Origin: Quercus robur
Lineage: Eukaryota; Streptophyta; Magnoliopsida; Fagales; Fagaceae
NCBI RefSeq assembly: GCF_932294415.1
Contig: NC_065536.1
Location: 57,847,854 to 57,911,853 of the forward strand
Reading direction: 5' to 3'
Length of the DNA stretch: 64,000 nucleotides
Position numbers and translations under genes: made by a program. Below the pieces are notes generated by a model, which was not told the origin of the DNA, did not search any database, and was given only the letters and a program-made list of their open reading frames with translations. This document shows, one piece after another, positions 13,201 to 24,139 of the stretch. The stretch's first letter is position 1. Every line of letters starts with the position of its first letter.

Positions 13201-13759
13201 GATATACAGGTGCATTGTACGATATGGATATTGTGACGTTCACAAGGATGACATGGAGTTTGAGAAGGACCTTGTATGTAGTATAGCAGAGTTTATACAC
13301 TCCAGTAGCATTGGAACCAATGGAACAATTGAAGAATTAGAGAAGGATGAAGATAAAATGGCAGTGGTCGGGACGTGTTCTACCCATGAAGATGGGATTC
13401 AAATCAGCGAACACGACATCAACAGCACAGAGACAGTTGGCACATCAGAAGTTAGGGAGATAAGATCACCACCGGTGATGCAGCGAAGAAAAAAGGTAAG
13501 ATTTATCGTGCCAGAGAGCCCGAACATTGACACAAGTGTGAGGGAAGAATTACGGGAGCTGATGGAAGCTAGGGAAGCTGGGATAGCTTACATATTGGGA
13601 CAGTCATACATGAAAGCAAAGCAAGGATCTAGCATGATAAAGAAGCTTGTAATAAACTATGGGTATGAGTTTCTGCGTAGGAACAGCAGGGTAACCTCCT
13701 ATGCATTTAGTCTACCGCATGCATCTACTCTGGAGGTAGGGATGGTCTACAATGTTTAA
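7210..13759 (+). CDS. KUP6: KUP/HAK/KT potassium transporter, KUP6-like (8 coding exons, 779 aa)
   Basis: Coding exons by GT-AG and frame: 7210-7248, 7380-7869, 7959-8012, 10185-10445, 10544-10596, 11977-12103, 12196-12450, 12699-13759 (TAA stop), 2340 nt in all. The protein is a multi-spanning membrane carrier for K+ uptake or efflux (K_trans family, about 12 membrane segments). Seen: the family signature [13 protein letters not shown] at residues 29-41, [10 protein letters not shown] at 167-176, and a long hydrophilic C-terminal tail with the basic stretch QRRKKVRF at about 688. The [10 protein letters not shown] start and overall length match Arabidopsis KUP6 (782 aa) better, from memory, than KUP1, KUP2 or KUP4. 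In Arabidopsis this subclade acts in K+ efflux, cell expansion and ABA/drought responses; transfer of that role here is inference. The start context (A at -3, G at +4) is strong. The first exon carries only 13 codons. Introns 3 (2.17 kb) and 5 (1.38 kb) are long. The exon 2 acceptor is a TAGCAG tandem site that could add one Gln. Confidence 0.95.
8013..10184 (+). other. Long intron 3 of the KUP6-like gene
   Basis: 2172 bp between GTAAGG and TTTTTGCAG. It splits the codon for Tyr in the EQHKY segment. It contains only short ORFs with no recognisable similarity and no clear transposon ends, so the reason for its length is not visible. Confidence 0.8.
10597..11976 (+). other. Long intron 5 of the KUP6-like gene
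   Basis: 1380 bp between GTATGTC and TTCTACAG, falling after the [13 protein letters not shown] segment at a codon boundary. An ORF at 10901-11128 inside it (with several hydrophobic residues) does not extend the transporter and breaks its alignment with the family, so I treat it as non-coding. An A tract lies at 11703-11719. Confidence 0.75.
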
Positions 13760-14330
13760 TTTTTGTTTACTCAGTGCATCATGTACATGTTGTAATCTTA
13801 TGCAATAGTGAAAGATCACCACCTTTGGATGGTGGATGAAAGAGCTTACACACGAAGTTTAGTCATTTTCTCAGCCTAGGTCTTTAGCTCACCCCAGCTC
13901 TCTTTTCGAAGACATAAAACATAGAAACTGGACTTCAAATTGCAGAAGTTTTTCCCATAGATTCTTACACTTGAAATAGGGCATTAGTTTTGCATTTTGT
14001 TAATAACATTTGTGAAAAAAAAAAAATTGAGCTAAGAACTAGTACATTTGGCTTCATACTTCTAGCACATTAATACATCTGTGGCCTGTCAGTAATGCTC
14101 CATATGTAAACAACTTAGTTTTGGCTTTGACGTTTTAGAAATGGTCTCTGAAACTTAAGCTTTGCCTGTTCGCATCTGCTAAATTGCTAATGTTTATGGC
14201 TTTAGTTAAGTTTGGGAACACATCGCTCATTCCAATGGCAATATGACATTTTCTTCTAACCCTTTCCTTGCCAAATATAAAGGACTATCAATTATAATGG
14301 CCTTAGGGCCTTCGTCAACAGCATGATTTT
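13760..14330 (+). other. 3' UTR and downstream flank of the KUP6-like gene
   Basis: A+T-rich, no ORF. The transcript probably ends within the first few hundred bases. A+T-rich stretches that could serve as plant polyadenylation signals occur between 13800 and 14040, but no single site can be chosen. Confidence 0.5.
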
Positions 14331-15450
14331 TTTTTTCCTTTCTTTTAATCCCCCATCCCCTCCAGCAGGATGAGTGAACAATTTATTTCACAAGTCCGGA
14401 CATCCAACAGGACACTCACTTTTCAAAACTCCAATCTAAGACTCTACAATTTACTACACAAATCAGATTAAGGAGATAACACGTACAATTTTAACATTAG
14501 CTAATACAAATAGTCTCACTTCTCAAATACAACTAGAGCTTTCCCTTTACTCAGTCAAGATCTTATCACAATGGATCACAACATTTCTTTGCTGCCATTG
14601 TGATGTATAACACTACACAGAGCAAACATATCGACCACATATAGCAGACTTTTCCCCCTCAAATCAGACCCACTTCAAGCTATTATGTCATCCCAATTCA
14701 ACTTACGACACCAGAGCATGATACTCTTCCAGAATCCAAATCCTTTTAGAGAAAGGGCATTGGAAGAAGAGGTGATCTCTGCTTTCTAATATGTTTCTGC
14801 TAAAGCAAAATTTACGTCCCTTTTGAAACCCCATTGTAGCATTCTATCCTTAGTATTCACTCTATTTCGAATTACCAACCGGCCAAGGAAAGCTTGCTTT
14901 CGAACTGAGCTAGAGAACTAGATCAAACTCCACCATCTCACTTCAGGACTGTTAGTTCTGATGAAGTTCCAGGTTTCTACACAAGTATATTTCACTGTTT
15001 TAGAGTTAACCCAAATTGGTCTTTCCACTTCCAATACCACCAAATCAAGCTTTACTCTGAATTGGAACTAAATCTATAGATTGAGCAGGCTTCCATATCC
15101 AAATTTTCTTTAATAATACACTAGAAACCTTTGCATTAAGGTTACTTGCATCACCATAAATTGTCATGTGCACATGCCTCAGGTATAAGATTTCATCCAA
15201 TCATGCCACAAAATATCTTGCTACAGCAAACTTTACAAGAGGCTTAACAATCTCTATAAGCTTCAAGATCTTCCTCCAACACCAAGTACTGTTTTGAAAA
15301 ATATTTACTACTCCAAAAATCCTATCTTTCTAGAGAATAAATCTGTCAAGTTTTAACCTTGACGACCTTTTCTGGCTAAATGAGTAATCATGGACCAATA
15401 GATTTAAATAACCCATCGATCATAATCCATCAAAGTGTCATTGAATGCTA
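14330..15450 (-). pseudogene. LINE (non-LTR retrotransposon) remnant with zf-RVT domain
   Basis: On the minus strand, broken reading frames give recognisable pieces of a plant L1-type ORF2. About 15250-15320 reads like the post-RT region (CWRKILK..EIVKPLVKFAV). 14860-15010 reads ..YTCVETWNFI then KQAFLGRLVIRN and TKDRMLQWGF. After a frameshift, 14740-14830 reads FCFSRNILESRDHLFF then QCPFSKRIW. The last match is the typical zinc-binding reverse-transcriptase motif at the ORF2 C-terminus. Stops and at least one frameshift make it non-functional. The remaining sequence toward 14330 looks like the 3' tail. The 5' limit may extend further, to about 15780, but I cannot see it. Confidence 0.75.
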
Positions 15451-15839
15451 CTAAAAATGTTGGAGTTGTGATAACATTATTGAACTAAGAAACAAATATC
15501 TGAGGGGCACCCCAACATGTAGACATTTCACAATGAACTCTCACATAAGTCAAATCCTACTTTTTGGGTCTATGATAATGAAAAGCCTTGAAGAGCATCA
15601 ATCAAAATAGGGTTACACTAAACAAGATAAGAAAGCAAAATGACAAAAATCCAAAAGAGAATATACATTTATCTTCGTTGTGTGCTTGTATTGATCTCCA
15701 AAACTAATGGTCTGGCTAGTTTTGCTTATCTCTCTTGTCCACAAATTCCATTCTAGTTAATTCTAGACTTCTTTCCGGTCAAACTTTCTATAAAAACAGA
15801 ATATTAATATTATAAAAGCCTATCACAAATTGTATTATT

Positions 15840-15990
15840 CTTTGCCCTCGTTCATTTTCATTAACCCTTTTATGAAGAACATTCTAACCCACATAAATCG
15901 TTCCTTTTCATTAACCCTTTTATGAAGACACATAAATCGTTCATTTTCATCAAACCTTTTATGAAGAACATTCTAACCCACACAAATGAC
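15840..15990. repeat. Short tandem direct repeats
   Basis: The phrase TTCATTTTCATTAACCCTTT followed by TATGAAGAACATTCTAACCC occurs at about 15850, 15906 (shortened) and 15943. Three partial copies of about 45-55 bp. Non-coding. Confidence 0.7.
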
Positions 15991-16474
15991 AATTTGGCTA
16001 ATATAATCCATTGTTTTTAAGAGAGATATAACCACACAAAAAAAAATTGTCGGGCACCACATTATAATGTTCTATGGACCTGAGAATATATATTAAGGGT
16101 CCCGCAAATCTCCAATTTAGTCATGAAAGGGGCTGTGGATGCATCGAAAGAAATAATGCAAATGCATTGAATGGTTATGGCTTATGACCTTATCTTCAAC
16201 TGTAGTCCATACTATATGTACACATGAAAGTGGGACCTTTTTGATATATCAACTAGGTTGGATGAAATTGTAGCATAATAAGAACGAATTCCTCGTATTT
16301 GTTTTTTTCTTTTTTTTTCTTCCTCGGCCCAAAAAGAAGAACAATACTATGTACAAAAAAAAAAATTTACAATTTGATAAGGTTTTTTTTTTTTTTTTTC
16401 CCTACAATAACGATCCTAGACTCTTTCCTTTGAATATCAAACTATTGTTAAGGTGGTAAATTTTTGTGATCAAG

Positions 16475-16590
16475 AGTCTTATAGCTCAATGTTATAACTT
16501 TTTCTCCTTTATTAGGAGAACTATAATTCAAATATCCCCCTCTCGCATTATTGTAATTATTGAATTATTAATAATAATAATAAAAAAAGC
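16475..16590 (+). mobile_element. Probable degenerate tRNA-derived SINE
   Basis: The head GTCTTATAGCTCAATG (A-box-like), the middle AGGAGAACTATAATTCAAAT (B-box-like) and the tail ATTGTAATTATTGAATTATT match the layout of the SINE-like sequence at 40965, which ends AATTGTAACTATTGAATTTT. It finishes in (AAT)n. No target duplication was identified. Confidence 0.5.
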
Positions 16591-16599
16591 AAGTAAATT

Positions 16600-17640
16600 G
16601 TAATTAGAGCAAAACTACTTTTACATGGGTTCATCAACAAAGTGGTAAATATTGTCAATTTGTCGGTATCAGTCTTACCAGCTGGCCACTAAACCGGTAC
16701 CCCTATGAAACATACCGAAAATATTAAATTGTATATATATATATATATATTTATGCTATTAATTTTTTTTTTTAACAAAGCTTATGCTATTAAAGTTAGA
16801 CTAATATTTGGGCTTATAAAAACGTGGATTTTAAATTCTATTAAAAAATACACAAGTGCATACATATGTAAGTATGTAAATACACGCAAATATATATAAA
16901 TATATACTTATATAAATAGTGGTAACCGAAACAATACATGCAGTAATATTAATCAAAATCAAAATATTTCATTTCCTTGGAGTTCTTGACAAACAAAAAT
17001 AGTTTTCTATACGGTTTTAAACTATTAATTTGGACTACATCATTGACACAACTTTTCATATGCATCGTGGCATCTTATCAATTTAGCAGCTGTAAAAATT
17101 ATATGTGACTAGATTCATTAGAAAAGGAACCCACATAATGACTGACTAAGTACGTTCTCTCTTGTGCGCGTCAAATGATTTCATTTCAAAATACGGCACA
17201 CCAGCGCAGAAACCTGCACTATGAAAGATTTTTTTTTTTTTTTTTTTTCAAAGTCCTATGTTTTCCAATGAAGTGGTTCCCTTACTTTTTTCTTTTGAAA
17301 TATAAAATATTGACACAATATTTTAAATGATTGGACCTAACCTTCTTCACCTACCAAATCACATAAGGCAAAAAATATATATTTAAAAAAATTATGCATA
17401 ATTTTGAAGAATACAAAATTTTTCCCAAGTATGTGTAATTTACTCAACTATGTTTATCATATTTCGATATGAAAATGAACACATTAGAATTCAAATTGAA
17501 ACAAACACACATATAGAAGGGAAGAGAAATTGAGTTTAACACAGAAGCATACCACAAATTCTACTAGAAAACTATGATAACTTTTAAAGTAAGGTAGGGC
17601 AAATTATGCTATATACAATACACTCTTTTAAATTTTTTCT
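16600..17640. other. Intergenic, no gene seen
   Basis: A+T-rich with (TA)n microsatellites at 16731-16751 and 16890-16915 and a T tract at 17228-17249. The small ORF at 16705-16899 is built on the microsatellites and is not credible. Confidence 0.6.
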
Positions 17641-17648
17641 TAAGAAAA

Positions 17649-17797
17649 GTTAACGAATGTCCTAAAAGTATATATTTAGAAACTATTTTTAAAATGCTTG
17701 AATTTTTTTATAACTTTTTTATATTTCTCATAAAAGTTGTATTAAAACTTTCTTAAAATAATTTATTAACAAATGTCCTCAGAACACCCATTATCCG
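17649..17797. mobile_element. MITE, GGTCATGTTAAC family (copy 2)
   Basis: It starts GTTAACGAATGTCCTAAAAG and ends TTAACAAATGTCCTCAGAAC plus ACCCATTA. The body carries TTTATATTTCTCATAAAAGTT, the same phrase order as the copies at 26984 and 43254. Non-coding. Confidence 0.5.
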
Positions 17798-18092
17798 AAA
17801 CCTTTATTATTTAAGAAACAAATTTTGAAACAACAACTTAACATGAGTTTTTTCCTAAAGTTAGGGGTGGCTTGATGCATTTGGAGCCTAAAGCGAAAAT
17901 TGATTATATTATTTTAGATGCAAAATTTATACTAATTAATATGAACTATGTAAAATTTTTTCTTTTTTTTAGAAATTTTATAGATAGAAAAAGTTTGACA
18001 AAATTTTTCATACTTGTTGTGGCAGATTGATAGTGGTAAATAAAAAAGCGGTATTAGTGGTAGACTTATTATTATTTATTTTTTTTTTTTAG

Positions 18093-18259
18093 AAATGCAA
18101 CATTCACAATATTTTTTACAACAAATCCTAAGTTTTAAGTTGTTTTTTGTTTTCTATTTGAAAATATCACTATAATTATTTTTTTTTGTTATCAATAACA
18201 ACCTACTACTTAACATTAGTTGTAAAAATGTTGTGAAAAATATTGTGGACGTTGTATTT
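18093..18259. mobile_element. MITE with long terminal inverted repeats
   Basis: Left end AAATGCAACATTCACAATAT and right end ATATTGTGGACGTTGTATTT are inverted complements with about two mismatches in 20. The similarity continues inward for about 35 bp (TTTTTACAAC against GTTGTAAAAA). No ORF. Confidence 0.65.
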
Positions 18260-18722
18260 TTTTCTCTTTTATTTGTTTTTTATCTAGTAAAAAAATATTA
18301 TTTTATTTATTAATTATCAATAACCCTATTTATTAAAATTTAGGAGCCTTTTTTTTACTTGAGACCTTAAACGACCGCATTTTTTTGCTCTAACATTCAG
18401 CCGGCACAGCCGGCACTGCCTAAAGTACATCTATAATGCGATCATCAAATATAACTATATACAGAAGTTGAATATGTATTTAAATGTCTCCTTCCATTAT
18501 GGGTTTTGGGAAAGAATAAAACAAAAGGCATCAAATAACAATACATCTTAACGTGTATGGCACAAAAAGTCTTTCTTTACATCTATTGGTTTTTGCCTTG
18601 TGCCGCCCACAGCACTTGGGGAAAAAATGAATATCCTTGTAATGCTCTCTCTCTGGTCCTTTTCTTTCATCTAAAGACCAGCTCAGAGGGTAGGAAGATT
18701 TGCATTTATGGTCGCCTAGTTC

Positions 18723-18882
18723 TGACCACAAATTAATTCACAAATTTTTTTGTCACAATTCTGACATGGCAGATTGTAAAGTAATTAATCATTACTTACA
18801 TATAAACTCATCATTTTTTCTTCATCAATTACACTCTCCACATCATAGTTGTGGTAAGAAGTTGTGAAAAATTTTGTGGTCA
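18723..18882. mobile_element. MITE, 160 bp, TGACCACAAA ends
   Basis: A perfect 10-bp terminal inverted repeat, TGACCACAAA at 18723 and TTTGTGGTCA ending at 18882. The inner similarity (TTCACAA..TTTTTGTCACAA against TTGTG..AAGAAGTTGTGAA) is weaker. Related in composition to the element at 18093. A further degenerate relative may lie at about 29530-29710. Confidence 0.55.
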
Positions 18883-18899
18883 TAAAACTCTTTATTTTT

Positions 18900-20504
18900 A
18901 GTCTCCAATATCCTCTTTTCCACTTCCAATATGTCAATTATTATACTAGTTTTCCTCATCAAGTGGACAAAGAGATAGATGGAGCTATCATTTGCACCTG
19001 ACAAGCACTAGTCCCCCACCCCCATTTGTATGTCAAATGAGCCGTCCAAGCCCAACTCTTTACTTAGAATAAATGTTAGATAATTTTAAGTCAATGGGGA
19101 CAAAGATATAGTTCACAATACTGTGCCTTGTTCATGTACAGTGCTTAAATCAATTTCATTTTATAAGTTATGTGACTTTGAATGTGTCTTTCATGCTTGT
19201 AAAGAATGGGGTTCGGTTTTTTTTTTTTTTAATTAAAATTTTTTGAGTGGAGAACAATGGGATTGAAGATTCAAGGCCAAAGAGAGACCCAAGAATCCAA
19301 TTTTTATTTCTTTGGACTATAAAATTCAATGGAGGAACACGCAATTGTGGTTGTGTATGACAAGCAAAGCAATGAAATTATTATATCTTTTCCTAAAGGG
19401 AATTTGATTTGGAATTTGGATACCATCACCAATATTTGTGCAAAGAAATATATAAGACAAAATATGCCTTGCATTGAACTCATTTGTGCAAAAGATTGAA
19501 TGACACGACCTTCTTTTTAAGGTCAATTCAAAGTATGGAATATGGATTCTTCGGCTGGGGGAAAGAAAATCAAAGTAATGGAATATGGATTATTCATACA
19601 GTTGTACATTGTTTTAAAAGGAAAACAAAAATACTTTATAAAACAGTAGAGGAATCTTTTTATCTCAAATAACCCATGTATTAGTAGATACTGCACTTAT
19701 TCATATTGTCTTTGTATCCTTAAATTTCTCCAAATCTTTCATCAAATCTTTCTAACTTTGACCTATATATGTATGGTTCTTTTAATTAAAACAATAAAGC
19801 AGCCTCTACTATAATTAGTGCATGGATAGTGCCACTTTCAAATTAGTTGTGCACTTGCTTACGCAACTCAAATTCCATTATTGATATATATCTCAACCAA
19901 AAAAAAAAAAAAAAAAAAATCAATTATTGATATTGTATTAAACAAATAGCAAAACGTAGGGAAATTTTTTTAGATGTTATACTTTAGATTCTCTAATTAA
20001 ATTCAACCACATAAGTACATTGATTAATGCAACGCAAAAGATACTATATTCTCCGAATGACAAATAAATTCAACTATTTGGCTCATCGGACATTGGTTGA
20101 TATAATACTCATGGAACTGTATCTAAGTTTGTCCTTAAAAATAGTCAATTTCAAATTACACCAGATATTGTTAGGCTATGTGGAGCCTAGTTTGTGTTTG
20201 ATCCAGAATATAAACCTACCCGATATAAAAGTGCAACTTAAAATGAAAGAAACCCAAACATTAATTTTTGCCAAACAATCACCATCAAACCCACTTTTTT
20301 TCCTTTTACCCCTAAACTTATTCTTACAAATCACATCCAAGACAAATAAATATTCTTCTTAAATTATGATTTATATACAATTGATGAGAAAAAAATTTAG
20401 TAATAATTTGATTTTAGGTGAATCCATATTTACTTGTGAAGGTTGAGGTTATTGGGTGATTCTATTGTTAAGTGAAACTACACTAGTGCCTTTGATAACT
20501 TCAA
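18900..20504. other. Intergenic, no gene seen
   Basis: No ORF with family resemblance. A T tract lies at 19219-19230 and an A tract at 19900-19919. The 111-codon ORF at 20027-20362 has no recognisable domain, and I do not accept it as a gene. Confidence 0.55.
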
Positions 20505-20719
20505 GGGGTTGGCTAAGTAGTTCCTAAGGCCTCATAATATTAATGTAATCTTGGGTTCAAAACCTCTTGTTAGCATTTTGGAGCCACTCCCAAGAGATTC
20601 CTCCCTGTAATAACTTAATGTGCGTGGGACGGGGAAACTGCATACGCCTGAGGGAATAATTAGATATTCGAAGAAATTTGAATCTTTGTTTATCCAAAAA
20701 AAAAAAAAAAAAAAAAAAA
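20505..20719 (+). mobile_element. tRNA-derived SINE with A tail
   Basis: About 215 bp. The head GGGGTTGGCTAAGTAGTTCC is A-box-like, TTGGGTTCAAAACCTC is a good B-box, and the body contains AACTTAATGTGCGTGGGACG and ATACGCCTGAGGGAATAAT. It ends in a run of about 22 A. The layout and the body phrases fit a plant SINE. A target duplication is not clear. Confidence 0.7.
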
Positions 20720-21512
20720 GTTCTTTTAATAAATTAGGTTATTAGGTTATATTGTTGTATGCTTTAAAATCTAATTTATTTTAGCCATATTATAATTTTA
20801 TAATGTAGATGTCTTTCTTATATTTGTATATATTTTCAAATTATAAATGTCTACGAGAACTAGAAGTTTCAAAAAAAAAAAAAAAATTACAAACGGAAGA
20901 ATACACTCCATTTGATAAAAAGAATTGTATAAAAACACCATATTATTTTTTAAATGTATGTATTGTTTACAAAAAATTATTAACAATATTTATATACTCG
21001 CTTCTTCATAAATAAGTTTTTCAAAATTAAAATTAGTAAAAGCCTACCTAAAATCTACTATATCACAAGAAATATTAATTGGTTTTGTAAAAAATAATGT
21101 TAGCAAAATTTGATACAAACACTTTATTATTAATTTTGCATCCCAAAAAAAATGATAATATGGATTTTAATTAAAATTATAATATAAAAAATTAAATATA
21201 TATGTTCTTTAATTATTTGAAATAAGAAAAAATCTGACTTGTTTCAAAACAAGTCTTGCTTAAAATTTTTGTCTTAAATCTCAAATTATACTGAGTCCAT
21301 TGTATCATTTATGTCTCCATTTAAAAAGTTAAGAAATGCCACTTGACTTAAAGGTCGTAACTGTTACAAATAATTAAGGGTGACATTACTATGTTTGGAT
21401 TTTTTTTTTTTTTTTTTTGGTTTGAGAATTATGTTTTGAAGTTTTAAAAACACATTGCAAGTTCACCATAAATAAAGAAAAATGTTAAAATACAAAAATA
21501 CCCCCTATAGAT

Positions 21513-21839
21513 TGGGTCAGTTGCAAAAACACCCATTTTGATTTCAATTCTTTCTTATAACTTCTTGGGATTCTCATATCCGCCAAATTATACATGGTAC
21601 TAACTTTTGTTAGCTCTTATGAATGAAAAAAGAAAAAAAAAATCACGTAACCTTCACGTGATCACATTAAGAAGACTCACATATTAATTCATACCGCTAA
21701 TTATGTGATGGTTACATAATTATTTTGTCCATAAAACTAACAAAAGTTAATTACATAAGTCAATTTAGCGGATATGAAAATTTTAAGAAATTATAAGAAA
21801 TAGCAAAAACCACGAACGATCATTTTTGCAACTGACCCA
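21513..21839. mobile_element. Long inverted-repeat (foldback/MULE-like) MITE, 327 bp
   Basis: The arms are about 105 bp. The outer left TGGGTCAGTTGCAAAAA pairs with the right TTTTTGCAACTGACCCA. The inner left CATATCCGCCAAATT pairs with AATTTAGCGGATATG, and CTAACTTTTGTTAG on the left pairs with CTAACAAAAGTTA on the right. The loop holds CACGTAACCTTCACGTGATC. No ORF. A transcript through it would form a long hairpin. Confidence 0.75.
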
Positions 21840-22103
21840 AACCCTTTTGGTAGTGCTTTTGCATCTAGGCCAAAAGAAATTGTCCAATTATAAACCATAA
21901 ATTAATGACCTAGCACATCATATGAACCCATTATACCACCATGCACAGAAAGGAATATTCCCAAATGCCAAATACTAATTCGCCATTTGGCACAATGGGT
22001 AGGTAAACAGGACTTGCTTTATAGTGGCCCAACCCAAACACCAATTTACAATACATTTTCCAACCCCCCCAACTCCCCATCATGGACTAACTTTTCATTC
22101 AAA

Positions 22104-22104
<1 letters not shown>

Positions 22105-22139
<35 letters not shown>
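22105..22139. repeat. Poly-A tract, 35 bp
   Basis: An uninterrupted run of A at 22105-22139. It may be a retroelement tail, but no SINE or LINE body was recognised immediately upstream. Confidence 0.8.
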
Positions 22140-22142
<3 letters not shown>

Positions 22143-23349
22143 ATGGTGGAGTAGTATTCAAAGTTTTATTTTGAAGCATGCTTTTATTTTATTTTATTTC
22201 AATTTTTTGGTATTTATTTTGTGATTGGTGGAGAAGGGTACTTGATTATTTATTCAAAATTTTTTTTTTTAAAACACACATCCAAATCAAAAAGATAAAA
22301 GGCCGGTTTAGTAAGAAATTTTAATAATATTATTGTTGTTTGGTGAAAATATATATAAATAAAAAAATATGTGAAAATAAATATAATATTATTTAAATAC
22401 TTAAAACGGTTATTTGTATTATTTAACTAACCGTACCAAACATCCCAAAATAAATAAAAATTAGCAAAGCAAAAGAAATATCATCAATATCAGTGGAAGA
22501 TATGTTTTGAACATTGTGATTGGGCATTGTGGGCCCCACTCAATAGTTTTTTGGATAAGGACGATAGCTGTCAAACCCTCCCCAGCCCAATGCTTTCTTT
22601 CTTTTTCTTTTTCTTTTTTTACTTTTTTCTTTTTTTTTTCGACCCCGCCAAACGCGGCGACCAGATAAACACAGGCGCACACGTGGGTCCTACTTTCTTG
22701 TTAGGATTTAGAAAACAATTATACTACATATTAAAATAGTCATGGGAATGGTATAGAAATAAGGGGTCCGGTTGTTAGGAAAAAAAAATAGTTATTTTTT
22801 TCATTTTCTCACAATAAAAAGTTTTATAAAATTGTGAAATCCAAAAAAAAAATAATAATAATAATAATCAGCTCATGTAAAAGTAGTAGCTAAAAAGAGT
22901 TGACTAATTTGGCATATAATAAAGTTATGTGACCTAATTTGGTTGACATTTTTTAATATTTACAACAAAAATATTTATGATTCAAGTCTTTCTAATTATA
23001 ACTGAGTTTAGATTGGGTCAAGTCAAAACTCACATACAATCTAATTTGTGTGTATGAGGAATTCACACACACCGGTATATTTCATTCGGTTTTCTAGTCG
23101 GACCTCTATTCAATCTTCCTACCTTTGTCTATCAAATTATAATAAATAATAATAAAAAAGTGAGTCCATATAAGAATCCGTATAAACTTGTTAACTTAAC
23201 TTACGTAAAAAAATATTAAATTTTTAGTGTGCATATCATTTTTTTTTTAAGTGATCGATAGATTTTTTTTGTTTAGATTTTTTTTTTTTTTGGGTGCTAA
23301 AATAGTAGTTTAGAAAAAAGAAAAAGAAAAAGTATCTTTCATTATCTCT
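22140..23349. other. Intergenic with a GC-richer patch near 22.5-22.7 kb
   Basis: Mostly A+T-rich and non-coding. The patch at 22520-22690 is noticeably richer in G+C (GTGGGCCCCACTC, ACGCGGCGACC, CACACGTGGGTCC) and includes a pyrimidine tract. It has no ORF that resembles a protein. Its nature is unknown. Confidence 0.4.
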
Positions 23350-23459
23350 CACGTGGTTATCACGTGGAGTAAAAGGGAGTCAGGGTCAAGATCAGATGAC
23401 GTGGATAGGTGGTGGTGGCGGTGGGGGGGAGAGAGAATAGAAAGTGTGTTAACACGTGT
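23350..23459. promoter_or_regulatory. Cluster of four ACGT-core (G-box/ABRE-like) elements
   Basis: CACGTGG at 23350-23356 and again at 23361-23367, GACGTGG at 23398-23404 and ACACGTGT at 23452-23459. CACGTGG and GACGTGG are the core of G-box/ABRE sites bound by bZIP and bHLH factors. Four within 110 bp is dense for this composition. No gene is visible within several kilobases, so this may be a remnant promoter, a distal element or the start of an unrecognised transcript. Confidence 0.4.
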
Positions 23460-24005
23460 TACAACTTACAAGTGTCCGTACAGGGTGGGTTCGTTGGGAC
23501 GAGGAAAATGGTAGGAGAGAATTGAAAGGAAAAGTAAATAAAAAGTCCGCAAATCCTTGTCTTGTCCCAACCAAGTCCCATTTTATCCACTTTGAAGTGG
23601 GTGAACGCAAAACAACCCTCCTCTGTTCCATTCAATCACAATGCCATGCCACTCCTTACTTATTAATTGATTTATTGCCTCAATGACCCTTCTTTTTATT
23701 TTCTCAAGCAACCTTATTATTGTATAATTTACTATTAATAAAGATTAAATGAAGTAATGAAATAATAGTGGATTTTTATTTATTTTACCATAGAGGGTAT
23801 TTAGATACTTTTTAAGTATTTAATTATTTTCTCAAGTGTATACAATCTTTCGTTCTCATATGCACCAGATTATTATAGGGAAAAATTTCATGAGAATAGT
23901 TTCAAGACGTTGGTGACAACGAAATGTTTCAAACCCAGAATGTGGTTGTTTCTATATATGTATAAAAATGTCAATGCTAAGAAAGTTATAGATGATAGGC
24001 ATGAA
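23460..24005. other. Sequence downstream of the ACGT cluster, no gene recognised
   Basis: 23460-23690 has less A+T than its surroundings and could be transcribed. Overlapping ORFs on both strands (60-76 codons) show no family resemblance. Nothing else is visible. Confidence 0.35.
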
Positions 24006-24135
24006 ATAGTAGTTCAATTGATTAGAATTTAGATTGCGGAATCTTTATTCAAACTCCATGTTGATTAATTACCCACAAACCCATCTCTACTCCACCGTAA
24101 TGAGACACAATTCCATGGTGTATCTACTCATACAT
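24006..24135 (+). mobile_element. Possible degraded SINE
   Basis: The A-box-like TAGTTCAATTGATTAGAATT and the B-box-like TTTATTCAAACTCC are spaced as in tRNA-derived SINEs. The tail and target duplication are not clear. Confidence 0.35.
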
Positions 24136-24139
24136 GGTA

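Noticed and set aside
20027..20362. 111-codon ORF between repeats
   Set aside because: Composition is like the surrounding non-coding DNA; no domain, no promoter or splice context recognised.
22527..22739. ORF over the pyrimidine tract near 22.6 kb
   Set aside because: It is mainly a poly-Phe by-product of T runs.
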